A DNA stretch of 6,388 nucleotides, taken from contig JAEWZS010000148.1 of the NCBI GenBank assembly GCA_023458355.1, forward strand, positions 1 through 6,388, in the 5' to 3' direction. The DNA comes from Bacillota bacterium. Its GTDB lineage: Bacteria > Bacillota > Clostridia > Christensenellales > CAG-138. This document shows positions 5,961 through 6,388 of the stretch, one piece after another; the stretch's first letter is position 1; each line of letters begins with the position of its first letter. Under the pieces are notes generated by a model, which searched no databases, was not told the origin of the DNA, and was given only the letters and a program-made list of their open reading frames with translations. The translations under genes and the position numbers were made by a program.

Positions 5961-6046
5961 TGCCGCCGAAGCCGGAATAGAATTCAAGGGGAGCGCCCCT
6001 TGATAATCCCTCAAGATTAAGAACGGTCTTGTTTGTTACTCAGTAG

Positions 6047-6078
6047 GGCGGGATGATTTTCATCCCGCCATGGTTTTT
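6047..6078 (+). terminator. Intrinsic terminator
   Basis: GGCGGGATGA (6047-6056) pairs perfectly with TCATCCCGCC (6060-6069) around a TTT loop. ATGG and then five T residues (6074-6078) follow. The T-run lies only on the + strand side, so it ends rightward transcription coming from the BofC-like gene or from the palindrome region, and insulates ruvC. Confidence 0.85.
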
Positions 6079-6115
6079 ACGCTCGCACAAAAGTTCGTAT
6101 TTTCTAAACCCTCGG

Positions 6116-6144
6116 TTGTGGAAAACATAATCGCATGTTAGAAT
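6116..6144 (+). promoter_or_regulatory. Extended -10 promoter for ruvC
   Basis: TTGTGG (6116-6121) and TAGAAT (6139-6144) are 17 bases apart, and TGT immediately before the -10 gives the extended TGn motif. Start of transcription would be near 6151, leaving a leader of about 56 bases before GTG 6207. The upstream terminator at 6047-6078 makes an own promoter for ruvC necessary. Confidence 0.65.
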
Positions 6145-6160
6145 ATGGGAAGGAATTATT

Positions 6161-6185
6161 AGGTATGGGTCAACTCTTCATACCT
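6161..6185 (+). other. Leader hairpin before ruvC
   Basis: AGGTATG (6161-6167) pairs with CATACCT (6179-6185) across an 11-base loop, 9 bases before the ribosome binding site GGAGG (6195-6199). There is no T-run after it, so it is not a terminator. As DNA, the same dyad could be an operator just downstream of the start point. Confidence 0.4.
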
Positions 6186-6206
6186 TAACGATCTGGAGGA
6201 AAGCGC

Positions 6207-6388
6207 GTGGTCATTCTCGGCATCGATCCCGGGTATGCCATTTTGGGCTATGGTGTCGTGCAAAAAGGCCCAAACATGTTTTCAGCCGTGGATTACGGTG
6301 TCATTGAGACTACGCCTACAATGCCCTTTCCCGAACGCCTCGAAAAGCTCTACCTCGGCATGCGCCAGTTAATAGGCCTGTATAAACC
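6207..6388 (+). CDS. ruvC: Crossover junction endodeoxyribonuclease RuvC (N-terminal part)
   Basis: Sixty codons are visible before the window ends. The start MVILGIDPGYAILGYGVV is the RuvC signature, with the first catalytic acidic residue at D7. The motifs PFPERLEKLY and MRQLIGLY follow in the expected places. The remaining catalytic residues (a Glu near 66-70 and two Asp near 140) lie beyond the edge. RuvC is the homodimeric nuclease that resolves Holliday junctions with RuvAB; ruvA and ruvB probably follow downstream. The start is GTG at 6207, supported by GGAGG at 6195-6199 with a 7-base gap. Translation from GTG places D7 exactly where it lies in Escherichia coli RuvC. Confidence 0.95.
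   Translation, partial: MVILGIDPGYAILGYGVVQKGPNMFSAVDYGVIETTPTMPFPERLEKLYLGMRQLIGLYK

Larger units (their letters stand above)
5608..6046. other. Palindrome-dense intergenic region without a gene
   Basis: No convincing reading frame on either strand and no known RNA consensus (tmRNA, RNase P, SRP, 6S) is visible in these 439 bases. Instead the stretch is packed with short perfect inverted repeats, most with 3-base loops: 5677-5691, 5693-5705, 5713-5729, 5764-5780, 5796-5812, 5863-5873, 5889-5903, 5913-5927 and 5938-5952. Others have longer loops, for example CGCGCA/TGCGCG at 5614-5619/5637-5642 and TCAAGGGG/CCCCTTGA at 5984-5991/5996-6003. Palindromic packing on this scale is far above what the flanking genes show. 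It could be a structured RNA, a cluster of REP-like palindromes, or a chromosome-organisation site. Confidence 0.75.

Noticed and set aside
6021..6032. LexA-like site beginning GAACGGTC
   Set aside because: The right half (TTGT) matches GTTC poorly, so it does not form a two-sided box.
5608..6046. Insertion sequence or decayed gene remnant
   Set aside because: No transposase-like frame or recognisable protein fragment is seen on either strand, and I found no flanking target-site duplication.
6165..6188. Seven-codon leader peptide (MGQLFIP) upstream of ruvC
   Set aside because: The likely transcription start (near 6151) would remove most of its possible ribosome binding site, the spacing is long, and there is no codon pattern typical of attenuation.

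Overview
The window looks like chromosomal DNA from a low-to-middle GC, Gram-positive, probably endospore-forming bacterium of the Clostridia. This is inferred from MutS2 with a C-terminal Smr domain, GGAGG-type ribosome binding sites, an HtrA protease anchored by an N-terminal membrane segment behind a two-component system, and a BofC-like membrane protein upstream of ruvC. In Bacillus subtilis bofC is likewise next to the ruv genes. All recognised genes are on the + strand.

Layout. Bases 1-920 are the 3' end of mutS2 (coiled-coil region, KOW-like segment, Smr domain). A 47-base gap holding a 7-bp inverted repeat leads to a small Cys-rich DUF523 protein (968-1402). An OmpR/PhoB-type response regulator (1434-2123) and its HAMP-containing sensor kinase (2127-3590) follow; they are 3 bases apart and clearly one operon. 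The kinase stop codon overlaps a good sigma-A-like promoter (3587-3615) whose spacer contains small palindromes. This promoter drives a membrane-anchored HtrA/DegP serine protease (3641-4963), closed by a 14-bp perfect hairpin. The kinase, regulator and protease together resemble a cell-envelope protein-quality stress module of the CssRS-HtrA kind. A BofC C-terminal-domain-like protein follows (5062-5607).

Bases 5608-6206 contain no gene. The first part (about 5614-6003) is packed with short perfect palindromes, most with 3-base loops. Several hairpins share a GTTAAGG-type 3' flank, and adjacent units differ by paired, compensating changes in both arms. A 12-bp inverted repeat (5663-5674/5745-5756) encloses three of the hairpins. 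A strong intrinsic terminator (6047-6078) ends this stretch. The second part carries a possible SOS-like box, an extended -10 promoter and a leader hairpin for ruvC, which starts with GTG at 6207 and runs off the window.

The genes themselves are ordinary housekeeping and stress functions. The palindrome-rich intergenic segment is the part that known features do not explain. I cannot tell from one copy whether it is a structured RNA, a REP-like mobile palindrome cluster or something else.
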